DNA of 64,000 bases from Azospirillum thiophilum (GCF_001305595.1 NZ_CP012404.1:434001-498000); one strand, 5' to 3'; shown: positions 53,867 through 63,318, counted from the stretch's first letter. Made by a program: numbers and translations. The notes: generated by a model from the sequence alone, not told the origin.

Positions 53867-54043
53867 TCAGCTGTCGCCGCGCAGGGCGTCCTTGGCGCCG
53901 CCGATGGCGTTCTCGGCCTTGCCCTTCGCCTTGTCGGCCGTGCCTTCCGCCTTCATCTTCTCGTCGCCGGTGACCTCGCCGACGCCCTTCTTGACGCTGC
54001 CCTTCGCTTTGTCCATGGCGCCTTCGGCACGATCCTTGTCCAT
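53867..54043 (-). CDS. CsbD-family stress-response protein
   Basis: 58 residues: MDKDRAEGAMDKAKGSVKKG, VGEVTGDEKMKAEGTADKAK, GKAENAIGGAKDALRGDS. Alternating Lys/Glu/Asp helices and the GEVTGDEKMKAEG core are typical CsbD. AGGAGG lies 4-9 nt before ATG 54043. CsbD proteins are small cytosolic general-stress proteins of unknown mechanism. A hairpin follows the gene. Confidence 0.88.
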   Translation of the reverse strand: MDKDRAEGAMDKAKGSVKKGVGEVTGDEKMKAEGTADKAKGKAENAIGGAKDALRGDS

Positions 54044-54218
54044 GACATCCTCCTGATATGGGGTATGGCCGGGGGCTCCCGGCCTTCATGGAAAGCAACT
54101 TCCCCGGCCACCCGCTTGTCGCCGCCGCCCGACGACAAAGCGTGTGCCGCAGCGTTTTCTTGTCGGGACAGGGCTTATCGCCTCGCCCACGCCGACCGTC
54201 GATAAGGAGAGCCTGGCC

Positions 54219-54359
54219 ATGAGCATGTGCTGCCGGCCGAAGCCCATATCCGCCTTGATGCTGGCCCTGTCAGCCGCCACGCCCGCGATGTCCGGCGAAC
54301 CGGCAGGCCTGTCGGTCGTCTTTCATGGCGGCGTCGACGATGCCGCGCAGGATCGCGTG
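54219..54359 (+). pseudogene. Possible small secreted protein cut by IS256 copy A
   Basis: ATG 54219 with AAGGAG upstream opens MSMCCRPKPISALMLALSAA, TPAMSGEPAGLSVVFHGGVD, DAAQDRV, where the IS256 end begins at 54360. The N-terminus looks weakly like a signal peptide. I do not recognise the family. The rest of the interval 54044-54359 holds a 7-bp GC hairpin at 54067-54084 and nothing else clear. Confidence 0.3.
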
Positions 54360-55792
54360 GGTCGTGCCCCACGGGGTGGTGTAGGAGCTGTGGGGAACCG
54401 GCCCGCCGTAGCGCCCTCCGATGGCTGGCGTAGGCGGGCCGGTTATCCATAGCGGGGCGGTCATCGCGGTTCTTCGATAGAGTCTGGTCACCACACCTCA
54501 ACCCGACCGAAGGGTGACCACGATGACCGACGAGATGATGGCGCTTCGCGCGATGCTTGAGAAGGGCGCGGATGCCGATGTTCTGCGCGAGATGATCGGC
54601 TTTGCTGCCGAGCGGCTGATGGAGTTGGAGGTGCAGGGCCTGACCGGCGCCGGTCATGGCGAACGGTCGGCCGAGCGACTGGTTCAGCGCAACGGCTATC
54701 GCGATCGCGACTGGGAAACTCGAGCCGGCACCGTCGAGCTGCGCATTCCCAAACTGCGCAAGGGCTCCTACTTCCCCGGCTTTCTGGAGCCGCGGCGGAT
54801 GGCTGAGAAGGCGCTGACGGCGGTGATCCAGGAGGCCTACATCCAGGGCATCTCGACGCGCTCGGTGGACGATCTGGTCCAGGCCATGGGAATGTCTGGC
54901 ATCTCCAAGAGCCAGGTCAGTCGGTTGTGCGCCGAGATCGACGAGCGGGTTAAGACCTTTCTCGGCCGTCCCATCGAGGGCGACTGGCCCTACCTGTGGC
55001 TGGATGCCACCTACGTGAAGGTGCGCCAGAACGGACGCATCGTTTCGGTCGCCGTGACCATCGCGGTGGCGGTCAACACCGACGGCCGGCGCGAGGTGCT
55101 GGGCATGGACATCGGCCCGTCCGAGGCGGAAACCTTCTGGATCGAGTTCCTACGCAAGCTCAAGCGCCGTGGTCTGAGCGGCGTCAAGCTGGTGATCTCC
55201 GACGCCCATGGCGGCATCAAGGCCGCCGTCACCCGGGTCTTCCAGGCGACGTGGCAAAGGTGCCGGGTCCATTTCTCCAGGACAGCGCTCACCCACGCCG
55301 GCAAGAGCGGACGCCGTGTCGTGGCGGCCTTCATCGCCACGGCCTTCGCCCAGGACGATGCGGCATCTGCTCGCACGCAGTGGCGGCAAGTGGCCGATCA
55401 GGTCCGGGCCAAGCTGCCGAAGCTGGCCACCCTGATGGACGAGGCGGAAGAAGACGTCCTGGCCTACATGACCTTTCCCAGGGAGCATCGGGCCAAGCTC
55501 CACTCGACAAACCCGATTGAACGTCTCAACGGCGAGATCAAGCGGCGCACCGAGGTTGTCGGCATATTTCCCAACGAGGAAGCGATTACGAGGCTCATCG
55601 GCGCCATCCTCTTGGAGCAAAACGATGAATGGGCCGTTCAGCGGGCACGCTACATGACGCTGGAAACCATCGCCCCGCTCGGCGATGATCCCATCGTCAG
55701 CCTGCCCGCTGTGGCCGCCTGACCATCCGGCCAGACCGGCCGGAGAACCTGATGAGCGACCCAGATCCTACACCACTCCTCGGGGCATGATC
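54360..55792 (+). mobile_element. IS256-family element, copy A
   Basis: 1433 bp, same length and ends as copy B in opposite orientation (outer end GGTCGTGCCCC, inner end complement of GATCATGCCCC). Contains one transposase gene. No direct target duplication abuts the ends (GATCGCGTG left, CCGGATCGC right), though GGATCGC occurs within 3 bp of both ends, which may be chance or an imprecise event. Confidence 0.88.
54523..55722 (+). CDS. IS256-family (mutator-type) transposase, copy A
   Basis: 399 residues from ATG 54523 (AGGG 8 nt upstream; a GTG at 54514 lies within the ribosome-binding site). DDE residues: WLDATYVKVRQNGRIVS (first Asp), VKLVISDAHGGIKAAVTRVF (second Asp) and LHSTNPIERLNGEIKRRTEV (Glu). 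ATWQRCRVHFSR is the family motif. It differs from copy B by a single residue (Thr versus Ala in SRTAL-T-HAGKSG). Confidence 0.94.
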   Translation: MTDEMMALRAMLEKGADADVLREMIGFAAERLMELEVQGLTGAGHGERSAERLVQRNGYRDRDWETRAGTVELRIPKLRKGSYFPGFLEPRRMAEKALTAVIQEAYIQGISTRSVDDLVQAMGMSGISKSQVSRLCAEIDERVKTFLGRPIEGDWPYLWLDATYVKVRQNGRIVSVAVTIAVAVNTDGRREVLGMDIGPSEAETFWIEFLRKLKRRGLSGVKLVISDAHGGIKAAVTRVFQATWQRCRVHFSRTALTHAGKSGRRVVAAFIATAFAQDDAASARTQWRQVADQVRAKLPKLATLMDEAEEDVLAYMTFPREHRAKLHSTNPIERLNGEIKRRTEVVGIFPNEEAITRLIGAILLEQNDEWAVQRARYMTLETIAPLGDDPIVSLPAVAA

Positions 55793-56091
55793 CCGGATCG
55801 CCAGAGCCATTGCGCGGTAGGGCTCAATATCGTTGGGCCGCACCTTTCCCACCGAATCGAACAGCAGCAGGGCGTTTTCAGCCAGTGTGGCAGCCTCCTC
55901 CTCCGCCTCCATGCCCAGCAGCGCAGCGGCCTGCAAGGTCAGGCACCATCCCTGTTCAGGCGCATAACGGCGCTGCTGGGCAGGCAACGTAACTGCAAAC
56001 AGGTCCGCCGCCTGCCGGGCCAAAGGCTCCGCTTCGGCACATTGGCCCAACTGCAGAATGAGTTCCGCTCGATTTTCGGACGTCCTGGCCC
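55793..56091 (-). pseudogene. C-terminal fragment of the split glycosyltransferase-STAND-TPR gene
   Basis: Read on the minus strand, the 299 bp between the two IS copies encode RTSENRAELILQLGQCAEAE, PLARQAADLFAVTLPAQQRR, YAPEQGWCLTLQAAALLGME and so on to MALAIR. This is TPR-like helix-pair sequence. It joins in frame to the end of the upstream part (PDAHRAGWA) when copy B and one 9-bp duplication are removed. Its own 3' end is cut by copy A, so the native C-terminus is lost. Confidence 0.85.
56083..56091. repeat. Target-site duplication of IS256 copy B, left
   Basis: TCCTGGCCC directly before the element, identical to 57525-57533 on its other side; 8-9 bp is the normal duplication for IS256. 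Confidence 0.9.
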
Positions 56092-57524
56092 GATCATGCC
56101 CCGAGGAGTGGTGTAGGATCTGGGTCGCTCATCAGGTTCTCCGGCCGGTCTGGCCGGATGGTCAGGCGGCCACAGCGGGCAGGCTGACGATGGGATCATC
56201 GCCGAGCGGGGCGATGGTTTCCAGCGTCATGTAGCGTGCCCGCTGAACGGCCCATTCATCGTTTTGCTCCAAGAGGATGGCGCCGATGAGCCTCGTAATC
56301 GCTTCCTCGTTGGGAAATATGCCGACAACCTCGGTGCGCCGCTTGATCTCGCCGTTGAGACGTTCAATCGGGTTTGTCGAGTGGAGCTTGGCCCGATGCT
56401 CCCTGGGAAAGGTCATGTAGGCCAGGACGTCTTCTTCCGCCTCGTCCATCAGGGTGGCCAGCTTCGGCAGCTTGGCCCGGACCTGATCGGCCACTTGCCG
56501 CCACTGCGTGCGAGCAGATGCCGCATCGTCCTGGGCGAAGGCCGTGGCGATGAAGGCCGCCACGACACGGCGTCCGCTCTTGCCGGCGTGGGCGAGCGCT
56601 GTCCTGGAGAAATGGACCCGGCACCTTTGCCACGTCGCCTGGAAGACCCGGGTGACGGCGGCCTTGATGCCGCCATGGGCGTCGGAGATCACCAGCTTGA
56701 CGCCGCTCAGACCACGGCGCTTGAGCTTGCGTAGGAACTCGATCCAGAAGGTTTCCGCCTCGGACGGGCCGATGTCCATGCCCAGCACCTCGCGCCGGCC
56801 GTCGGTGTTGACCGCCACCGCGATGGTCACGGCGACCGAAACGATGCGTCCGTTCTGGCGCACCTTCACGTAGGTGGCATCCAGCCACAGGTAGGGCCAG
56901 TCGCCCTCGATGGGACGGCCGAGAAAGGTCTTAACCCGCTCGTCGATCTCGGCGCACAACCGACTGACCTGGCTCTTGGAGATGCCAGACATTCCCATGG
57001 CCTGGACCAGATCGTCCACCGAGCGCGTCGAGATGCCCTGGATGTAGGCCTCCTGGATCACCGCCGTCAGCGCCTTCTCAGCCATCCGCCGCGGCTCCAG
57101 AAAGCCGGGGAAGTAGGAGCCCTTGCGCAGTTTGGGAATGCGCAGCTCGACGGTGCCGGCTCGGGTTTCCCAGTCGCGATCGCGATAGCCGTTGCGCTGA
57201 ACCAGTCGCTCGGCCGACCGTTCGCCATGACCGGCGCCGGTCAGGCCCTGCACCTCCAACTCCATCAGCCGCTCGGCAGCAAAGCCGATCATCTCGCGCA
57301 GAACATCGGCATCCGCGCCCTTCTCAAGCATCGCGCGAAGCGCCATCATCTCGTCGGTCATCGTGGTCACCCTTCGGTCGGGTTGAGGTGTGGTGACCAG
57401 ACTCTATCGAAGAACCGCGATGACCGCCCCGCTATGGATAACCGGCCCGCCTACGCCAGCCATCGGAGGGCGCTACGGCGGGCCGGTTCCCCACAGCTCC
57501 TACACCACCCCGTGGGGCACGACC
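56092..57524 (-). mobile_element. IS256-family element, copy B
   Basis: 1433 bp with ends GATCATGCCCC and GGGGCACGACC (inverted-repeat core TC(A/G)TGCCCC). Flanked by a perfect 9-bp duplication TCCTGGCCC, so this is a simple insertion still in its original site. It is inverted relative to copy A, giving a 1.43-kb inverted repeat with a 299-bp spacer. Confidence 0.93.
56162..57361 (-). CDS. IS256-family (mutator-type) transposase, copy B
   Basis: 399 residues from ATG 57361, identical to copy A apart from Ala for Thr in SRTALAHAGKSG. All DDE positions are present. The near-identity shows the two copies are recent or are being homogenised. Confidence 0.94.
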   Translation of the reverse strand: MTDEMMALRAMLEKGADADVLREMIGFAAERLMELEVQGLTGAGHGERSAERLVQRNGYRDRDWETRAGTVELRIPKLRKGSYFPGFLEPRRMAEKALTAVIQEAYIQGISTRSVDDLVQAMGMSGISKSQVSRLCAEIDERVKTFLGRPIEGDWPYLWLDATYVKVRQNGRIVSVAVTIAVAVNTDGRREVLGMDIGPSEAETFWIEFLRKLKRRGLSGVKLVISDAHGGIKAAVTRVFQATWQRCRVHFSRTALAHAGKSGRRVVAAFIATAFAQDDAASARTQWRQVADQVRAKLPKLATLMDEAEEDVLAYMTFPREHRAKLHSTNPIERLNGEIKRRTEVVGIFPNEEAITRLIGAILLEQNDEWAVQRARYMTLETIAPLGDDPIVSLPAVAA

Positions 57525-57533
57525 TCCTGGCCC
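57525..57533. repeat. Target-site duplication of IS256 copy B, right
   Basis: Second copy of TCCTGGCCC, part of the coding sequence of the split gene (codons for the segment GWAR). Confidence 0.9.
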
Positions 57534-58150
57534 AGCCAGCCCGATGCGCGTCGGGCCGTTGTACTGCTAATTCACGCCGGATTTCTTCGGCGTGCCGGGC
57601 GGCCTCCAGCGCTTCGGCGTAACTGCCTTCATCCGCAAGACGGATGCCCAGATTGTCGAGGGAACCCGCCCAGTCAGCCCGGTGCGCGTCGGGCCGCTGT
57701 GCCGCCAGTTCACGCCGGATTTCTTCGCTGTGCCGGGCGGCCTTCAGCGCTTCGGCGTGACAGCCTTCATCCGCTAGACAGGCGCCTAGATTGCTGAGGG
57801 AGCTTGCCCAGTTTGCCCGGTGTGCATCGGGCCGCTGTGCCGCCAAGTCACGCCAGATTTCTTCGGCGTGCCGGGCGGCCTCCAGCGCTTCGGCGTAGCG
57901 GCCTTCGTTAGCAAGGCAGGTGCCCAGATTGTTGAGAGAAGTTGCCCAGTCAGCCCGGTGTGCGTCGGGCCGTCGCGCCGCCATTTCACGCCAGATTTCT
58001 TCGGCGTGCCGGGTGGCCTCCAGCGCTTCGGTGTACCGGCCTTCATCCGCTAGACGGTTGCCCAGATTGTTGAGGGAGCCTGCCCAGTCGGCCCGGTGCG
58101 CGTCGGGCCGTTGTGCCGCCAAGTCACGCCAGAGCGCCTCCGCGCGCTGG
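57534..58150 (-). repeat. Five tandem 138-bp TPR-type repeats
   Basis: Period exactly 138 bp (46 codons). Each unit contains RPDAHRA(D/N/G)WA, SLNNLG, ADEGRY and EALEAARHAEEI. Units differ by only a few residues, implying recent amplification. Confidence 0.88.
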
Positions 58151-61100
58151 CCAGCCTTCAGCGCCTCCCGCATCTTTCCCTGGGCGGCAAGGGCGCTGGC
58201 ATGAGAAGTATAAAGATAGGGAAGAACCGAATCTGCGGCGCTCTGATAAGCTTTCTTGGTTCCCTCAATTGCGGAGAATGCCACCTCCGGCCATTCTTGG
58301 GCAAGATTGAATTCAGATACCGAATAATATGCCGCCGATATATCAGAGGCATTGCAGATGAATTTCACAAAACTTCTGACTGATTCCCATCCATTTTCTT
58401 TTGTCTTCGCCGCCATCAAATGTGTGATTTCTTTTATGAATGGCGCCAAAGCAACGGATCGCTTCGGCCGTTTCGGCCAGACATGGTTTATGATCTTCTG
58501 CTGCAGTTTCTTGTCTGCTTGCCGCACAGCTTCGGCCAATGCCGGCCCCAGCGGGTCGCCGATGTCCACGGCAACCTCGATCGCACGATCCACCAGCGGG
58601 ATGGACAGGCGGCTTGGAAACAGGGCGCGCTGCAACAGGCGGGACGATCCCCGTTGACCGATGCGGGTCAACACGGTCAAGGCAGAGGTGATCCAGGTTG
58701 GACGATCCGCCGTGTCGAAGACGCAATCGAGAAGTTCATCCTCATCCGCCAAAACCCGTTCCACCAGACGCTCGCCCAGCAGGTCCGGACGCAGGGCATC
58801 GATCCCCCCTTCCCGTGGGTAGAGCGTGCGCAGATGGTCGAACACCTGCCGGCGCTCCGCATCGCCGGCGTCCCGCAGGGCAGGGACCAGCAGCAGGATT
58901 TCACGGGCATCGCGGGCGGTGGTGGTGCCCCCGGTCAGTGTCAGCAGGGCCAGCGCCTGCTTCATCCCCGGCAACAGGGCATGGTCCAGGCCACTGCTGC
59001 TGAGGCTGCTTCGCCAGTAATCCTGTTCCCGGTCCAGGGCGACGGTCAGCAGGTCGCTTCCCGTCTCCAGGTTCCGGCCAAGCAGGGCCATCAGGGCGGC
59101 CAGATGCAGAAGCAGTGTGTGGCGGAAATGGGGGGCCGACAGGTCCGGCATCGGTGTCGGCGTGTCGGGCAGGGACCGATGAGGGGACAGGCGGGCGCGG
59201 AAAGCGTCCTGCGCCTCCCGGTAAAGTCGCTGGCGGGCGGTTCGGTCGCCGGTGTCCGGAGCGGGCAGGGACAGCGGCCCCTCCGCCGCCTCGGGGCTGC
59301 GCAGGAAGCCGCGGGCTACGGCATCGGTGGTGTCCTCGCAGAGGCGGCTCCACCATTCGCCATTCCCCCGTCCCAACAGCACCAGCCGCACCCGGTGCCC
59401 GGCAGGGGCGCACAGGGCCGCCTTGATGATGGCCTCCACATCGGAGCGGCGGCTTTCGGCGTTGTCCACCACCAGGAACACGCGGGGGGCCGTTTTGACC
59501 AGGGCCTCGATGTCGGCGATGACGGACGGGGTGTGCCGGCTGTCGGGCACGAAGGCTGCGGTCCAGCCCGGCCCGGCCCGATCCAGCAGGCGCCCGCAAA
59601 CCTCCACCATCAGCCGGGTCTTGCCGCTGCCGCCATCGGCGGTATAGAGCCGCAAGGCCACGGACAACCGCGCCCGCCCCTCATCCTGCGCCCAGGCCAG
59701 AACATCGTCGGCAACGGAGGCGAGCATGTCCTGAAATGGAACGATGCGGTATTCCGGGCGCAGCAGCAGGCTGTCCAGAACCAGCCGCTCTTCCGGCAGG
59801 GTCTGGCGCGGGTCCGCCAACCAGGAGGGAGATGGCGCGGGCGTGACCGGCGCCGGCGGTGCGGGTGTTCGAGGCGGCGGGCGGTCGGTGGCACCGCCCG
59901 GGGGGAGGTCGTTCAGCCCCAGCCCGGTCAGGAGGCCGTTGGCCGTCCCCTCCCAGCTCATGCCCTTATTCCGGAGAAGGCTGCGCAGTTCCCTGGCGTG
60001 CTTGCGGTATTCGCCGGGGTCGGCCGCAATGCTCAGGATCGCATCCTTCACCTGACGGACGTCACCTGGCAGAAACGGATGTTGGTTCGGGTCATCGGGG
60101 CCCGTTGGGGTGTGGCCCGCAACCGGGATGCCGCTTACGCCACCGGGACCGACACCCGGCGCTTCCTCCCGCAAAAGCTGGTGCAGCCCACTGTCTTGCG
60201 ACAGGATCAGCGGCACCCCCGCCGCCACCGCCTCCCACCCCGTCAGGCCGAACCCTTCATGCCACGAGGGCATCAGCGCCACAGAGGCGCTGGACAGGTC
60301 GCGGAACAGGGCTTCGCGGTTTTCCAGAAACGGGCGGGCAGTGACCTGCAGGCGGTGTCCGGCGGCGAACTCTTCGGCCAGGGCGACGAGATCTCTTTCC
60401 GTCTGGCTGCCCGGCTCTTCGATGCCCACGATTTGAATCTCGGGGCGGGATTTTTGCAGGATCGGCGCCACCCCGGCCTGGGCAGCCGACTCCCGGCAAG
60501 CCTCGGCCATGGCGGCAACGGCAAGGCTGCCCTGCTTGATCCGGTCGTCCTCGGCATCCATCCGGCCAAAGACCATGGCGCGGAAGCTCGTCTTTGCCGG
60601 GTCGCGATCCTGGATTCCCTCGGCCAGTCCGGGAATGAGCATGACCGAGGCGGGGCGCCCTTCGTCGGTCAGCATCTCGTCGGCGTTGTCGCGCAGTTTC
60701 GGCCCGACGGCAAAACAGCGGTCGGCTTGGGCGAACAGGGCACGCTGCTCGCCGTGGCGGCTGACCCCGGTGGCTCCGCGTCCGTGTTTGTGGCCGGCAT
60801 ACTGCCCATAGGCCATGTGGTGGATCAGGGCGACCTGCCCCATGTCCATCGTCTCGCGCGCCGAAAGCGCGATGTGGCCGGTGACGACATCATGTCCCAC
60901 CCACCACCCGACGCCGACGATTCCATGATCCCGCAAGGCGCAAACGACGTCGCCGGAATCCAGGTTTTCTCCGCTTGTGGCAATCAGGCGGACCTTGTGG
61001 CGCTTGGCATCGTCGCTTTCCGACGGTTCCAGCGGGGCCTTGACAACGCAGACCACCTCCCGCGAGCCATCGAGGCGTTTTGCCAACGCCCGGCAAAGAT

Positions 61101-61431
61101 CGGCGTTAAAGGCATTGATGCCGCCATGGCGCGGTCCCCAGGCGGTAGCGATGAAGACGATGGAAAATCCGGTCACAGCGTTTATCGGGTCAGGCGATGA
61201 CTTTAACGATGATACCCGCCAAGGGTGAAAGCGACAATGATTCAGGCCCTTGGAACGCGCGTCCCATATAGGCGGTAGGCAGGTGGGTGTCCGATGCGCC
61301 GCAAAGCATCCAAATTTCCATAATAAATCTTATGTGTTTTTTCGTGTGTAAGCGCAAAGTTAGAATGTCAGTCTGTGGCAAACTAGAAATGTCAGTTCCC
61401 AGTCGGATGTCAAACGCCTGGGAGGCTGTCG

Positions 61432-62775
61432 ATGGGCTGGGTTTCGATGAGCGAGCGGGAGCTTCAGCGCGTTGAGGTTTTGGGCGAGATCGTGAACGGT
61501 CAGCGCAGCGTCGCCTCGGCGTCCTCGTGTCTTGGCTTGAGCGAACGGCAGGTTTGGCGGCTGCTGGCCCGGTACAAATCGGGCGGCGGCGGTGCGCTTG
61601 CTCATCGGGGCCGCGGGCGTCCCTCGAACCGCCGCTTGGACAGCGAACTCCGCGAACGGGCGTTGGAGCTTGTCCGCACCCATTACCGGGATTTCGGTCC
61701 GACCTTGGCGGCGGAGATGCTGGCGGATCGGCACGGGCTGACGGTGTCGCGCGAGACGCTGCGGCAATGGATGGCGGAGACTGGTCTGTGGCTGTCGCGC
61801 CGCCAGCGGCGGCAGTTCCACCCTCCCCGTCTGCGCCGGGAGCGGCTTGGCGAGTTGGTGCAGATCGACGGCAGCGAGCACCGTTGGTTCGAGGAGCGTG
61901 GCGATCCCTGCACGCTGCTGGTGTTCATCGACGATGCGACGGGGCGGCTGATGCAGTTGCGCTTTGTCGCGTCGGAGAGCGCCTTTTCCTACTTCGCGGC
62001 GCTGGAGGGCTATCTGGCGGCGCATGGCCGCCCTCTGGCCTTCTACTCGGACAAGCATTCGGTGTTCCGGGTGTCGCAGAGCGAGGCCAAGGGCGGTCAG
62101 GGCATGACGCAGTTCGGACGGGCGTTGGCGGAACTGACCATCGAGATCCTGTGCGCCAACTCCAGCCAAGCGAAGGGCCGAGTCGAGCGGGTGAACCGGA
62201 CGCTGCAGGACCGGCTGGTGAAGGAGTTGAGGTTGGCCGGCATCACCGGCATCGAAGCGGGCAACGCTTTTCTGCCGGGTTTCATCGAGCGCTTCAACGC
62301 CCGTTTTGCCGTTCCCCCTGCCCGGCCGGACGATGGGCACCGGCCGCTGACGGTAACGCCGGATCGCTTGCGCGAGATCCTGTGCTGGCGTGAGCAGCGC
62401 CATGTCGGGCAGCAACTGACGCTGTCGTACGAACGCAAGCGGATCATGCTGGATGTGACGGACCTGACCGAGGGGTTGGTCGGCCAGTATGTCGACACCT
62501 ATGCCTTTGCCGATGGCCGCCTTGAACTGCGGTGGAAGGGAGCGGCGCTGTCCTACCAGGCGTTCGACAAGGACCAGCGGGTCCTGCATGCCGACATCGT
62601 GGAGAACAAGCGGCTGAGCGCGGTATTGGCCCAGGTCAAGGAGATCCAGGACAGTCAGTCGCCGCCTCGGGTGAAGAGCAACAGTGAGAAGCTCGGCTAT
62701 CGCAAGACCGGCGCGGGAAAGCGGGGGCGCAAAAGCTTCGTGGACAAACATATCGAGGCGAAAGCCGTCGAATAG
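61432..62775 (+). CDS. ISNCY-family transposase with integrase core
   Basis: 447 residues from ATG 61432 (GGGAGG 6 nt upstream). HTH: VASASSCLGLSERQVWRLLA. rve-type DDE: LVQIDGSEHRWFEERG (Asp), LLVFIDDATGRLMQLRFV (Asp region) and SSQAKGRVERVNRTLQDRLV (Glu). A C-terminal basic tail (KTGAGKRGRKSFVDKH) follows. The architecture fits the ISNCY/IS1202-like group. The frame is intact. Confidence 0.9.
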   Translation: MGWVSMSERELQRVEVLGEIVNGQRSVASASSCLGLSERQVWRLLARYKSGGGGALAHRGRGRPSNRRLDSELRERALELVRTHYRDFGPTLAAEMLADRHGLTVSRETLRQWMAETGLWLSRRQRRQFHPPRLRRERLGELVQIDGSEHRWFEERGDPCTLLVFIDDATGRLMQLRFVASESAFSYFAALEGYLAAHGRPLAFYSDKHSVFRVSQSEAKGGQGMTQFGRALAELTIEILCANSSQAKGRVERVNRTLQDRLVKELRLAGITGIEAGNAFLPGFIERFNARFAVPPARPDDGHRPLTVTPDRLREILCWREQRHVGQQLTLSYERKRIMLDVTDLTEGLVGQYVDTYAFADGRLELRWKGAALSYQAFDKDQRVLHADIVENKRLSAVLAQVKEIQDSQSPPRVKSNSEKLGYRKTGAGKRGRKSFVDKHIEAKAVE

Positions 62776-62836
62776 TGCTGGGTGTGGCCCGGGCCGCTCC
62801 GCCTCCGGCTCCGCGGCCCGGGCCACACCCAGCACT
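62774..62836. terminator. 24-bp perfect-stem hairpin at the transposase stop
   Basis: 62774-62797 pairs perfectly with 62813-62836 (begins AGTGCTGGGTGTGGCC), with a 15-nt loop; the stop codon TAG (62773-62775) overlaps its base. No T-run follows. It probably ends transposase transcription and blocks read-through from outside. Confidence 0.75.
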
Positions 62837-62889
62837 GACAGTCCTACTTTGCGCCGAACACTGACAGTTCAATTCGGTTGCAACATTCG

Positions 62890-62942
62890 TGTGTAGGCGC
62901 AAAGTTAGAATGTCAGTCCAGCGCAACATAGAACTGTCAGTC
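62890..62942 (+). repeat. Solo left end of a second ISNCY-type element
   Basis: TGTGTAGGCGCAAAGTTAG and the following TGTCAG boxes (to 62942) match the left end of the complete element with one change in the first 27 bp. No transposase follows, so it is a relic; the intact element is inserted exactly at its edge. Confidence 0.7.
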
Positions 62943-63318
62943 TTCCGTCCGCTCCGCAGCGCGCAGAAGTTCCATTGGCCGACGGCGATGCCCCGGTGCG
63001 CCCGCATGCTTCCCGCACGAATCCGCAAGTCCGAAGACGTGGTGTCGGCGCTTGGCTGGCAACAGCTCCATGAAGTTGAAACGGCAAAGCTCAAGCTTGT
63101 GGTGACGCTCATGCTGTTCGGTTGAGATCCTTACTAGGCCCAGCTCGAGGTTCCATTTCATCCCGGCGCCACATAGAGAATAGCGCCCGCTTTTTGTCTC
63201 AATCATGCCACGGGAAACCACCCTATTCATAATTTCCTAACCATAAGTGTTAGTACCCCATTAAGGCTAACGACCGAGCCTGCGGAACAAGGCGATACCC
63301 ATAAAGCGGAGTTCCAAA
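62943..63318. other. Intergenic region upstream of the CBM60-like gene
   Basis: No gene I can support. The second half is AT-rich. CTAAC-N7-GTTAG at 63237-63253 is a small dyad in a promoter-like position about 70 bp before the next start codon; GGAG at 63308-63311 is the likely ribosome-binding site. Confidence 0.35.

Larger units (their letters stand above)
57525..61176 (-). pseudogene. Glycosyltransferase-STAND NTPase-TPR fusion protein, split by IS256
   Basis: GTG 61176 opens ~1,214 intact codons. Order: a GT-B/GT4-type glycosyltransferase (~1-410; SIVFIATAWGPRHGGINAFN at the start, MPSWHEGFGLTGWEAVAAGV near residue 305); a Pro-rich linker (~415-445); a STAND-like P-loop NTPase (~460-800; Walker A TADGGSGKTRLMVEV near 515, Walker B RVFLVVDNAES near 568); a helical region; and five near-identical 46-residue TPR-like repeats (~1005-1214). 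IS256 copy B interrupts the array; the frame resumes at 56082 on its other side. The full protein would exceed 1,310 residues. Such architectures (enzyme, STAND switch, repeat sensor) are typical of conflict or signalling proteins; the function here is not known. No ribosome-binding site is evident before the GTG. Confidence 0.82.
61345..62885 (+). mobile_element. ISNCY-type insertion sequence with 4-bp TTCG duplication
   Basis: 1541 bp. The left end TGTGTAAGCGCAAAGTTAG and the inverted right end (TGTTGCAACCGAATTGAAC) align imperfectly, each followed by two spaced TGTCAG boxes. TTCG occurs on both sides (61341-61344 and 62886-62889) as the target duplication. One transposase gene plus a 24-bp-stem hairpin fill it. 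Confidence 0.78.

Noticed and set aside
54086..54280. Minus-strand frame of 64 codons left of IS256 copy A
   Set aside because: No ribosome-binding site or recognisable features; the plus-strand start at 54219 with AAGGAG is more credible, though still weak.
54360..57524. Composite transposon carrying cargo between two IS256 copies
   Set aside because: The 299-bp spacer is only a fragment of the split gene, and the copies lack a common outer target duplication.
57534..58150. Regularly spaced repeats as a possible CRISPR array
   Set aside because: The 138-bp period is a multiple of three, there are no unique spacers, and the units translate into TPR helices of the surrounding gene.
62889..63125. 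78-codon plus-strand frame after the ISNCY-type element
   Set aside because: It begins inside the solo IS end, has no ribosome-binding site and no recognisable domain.
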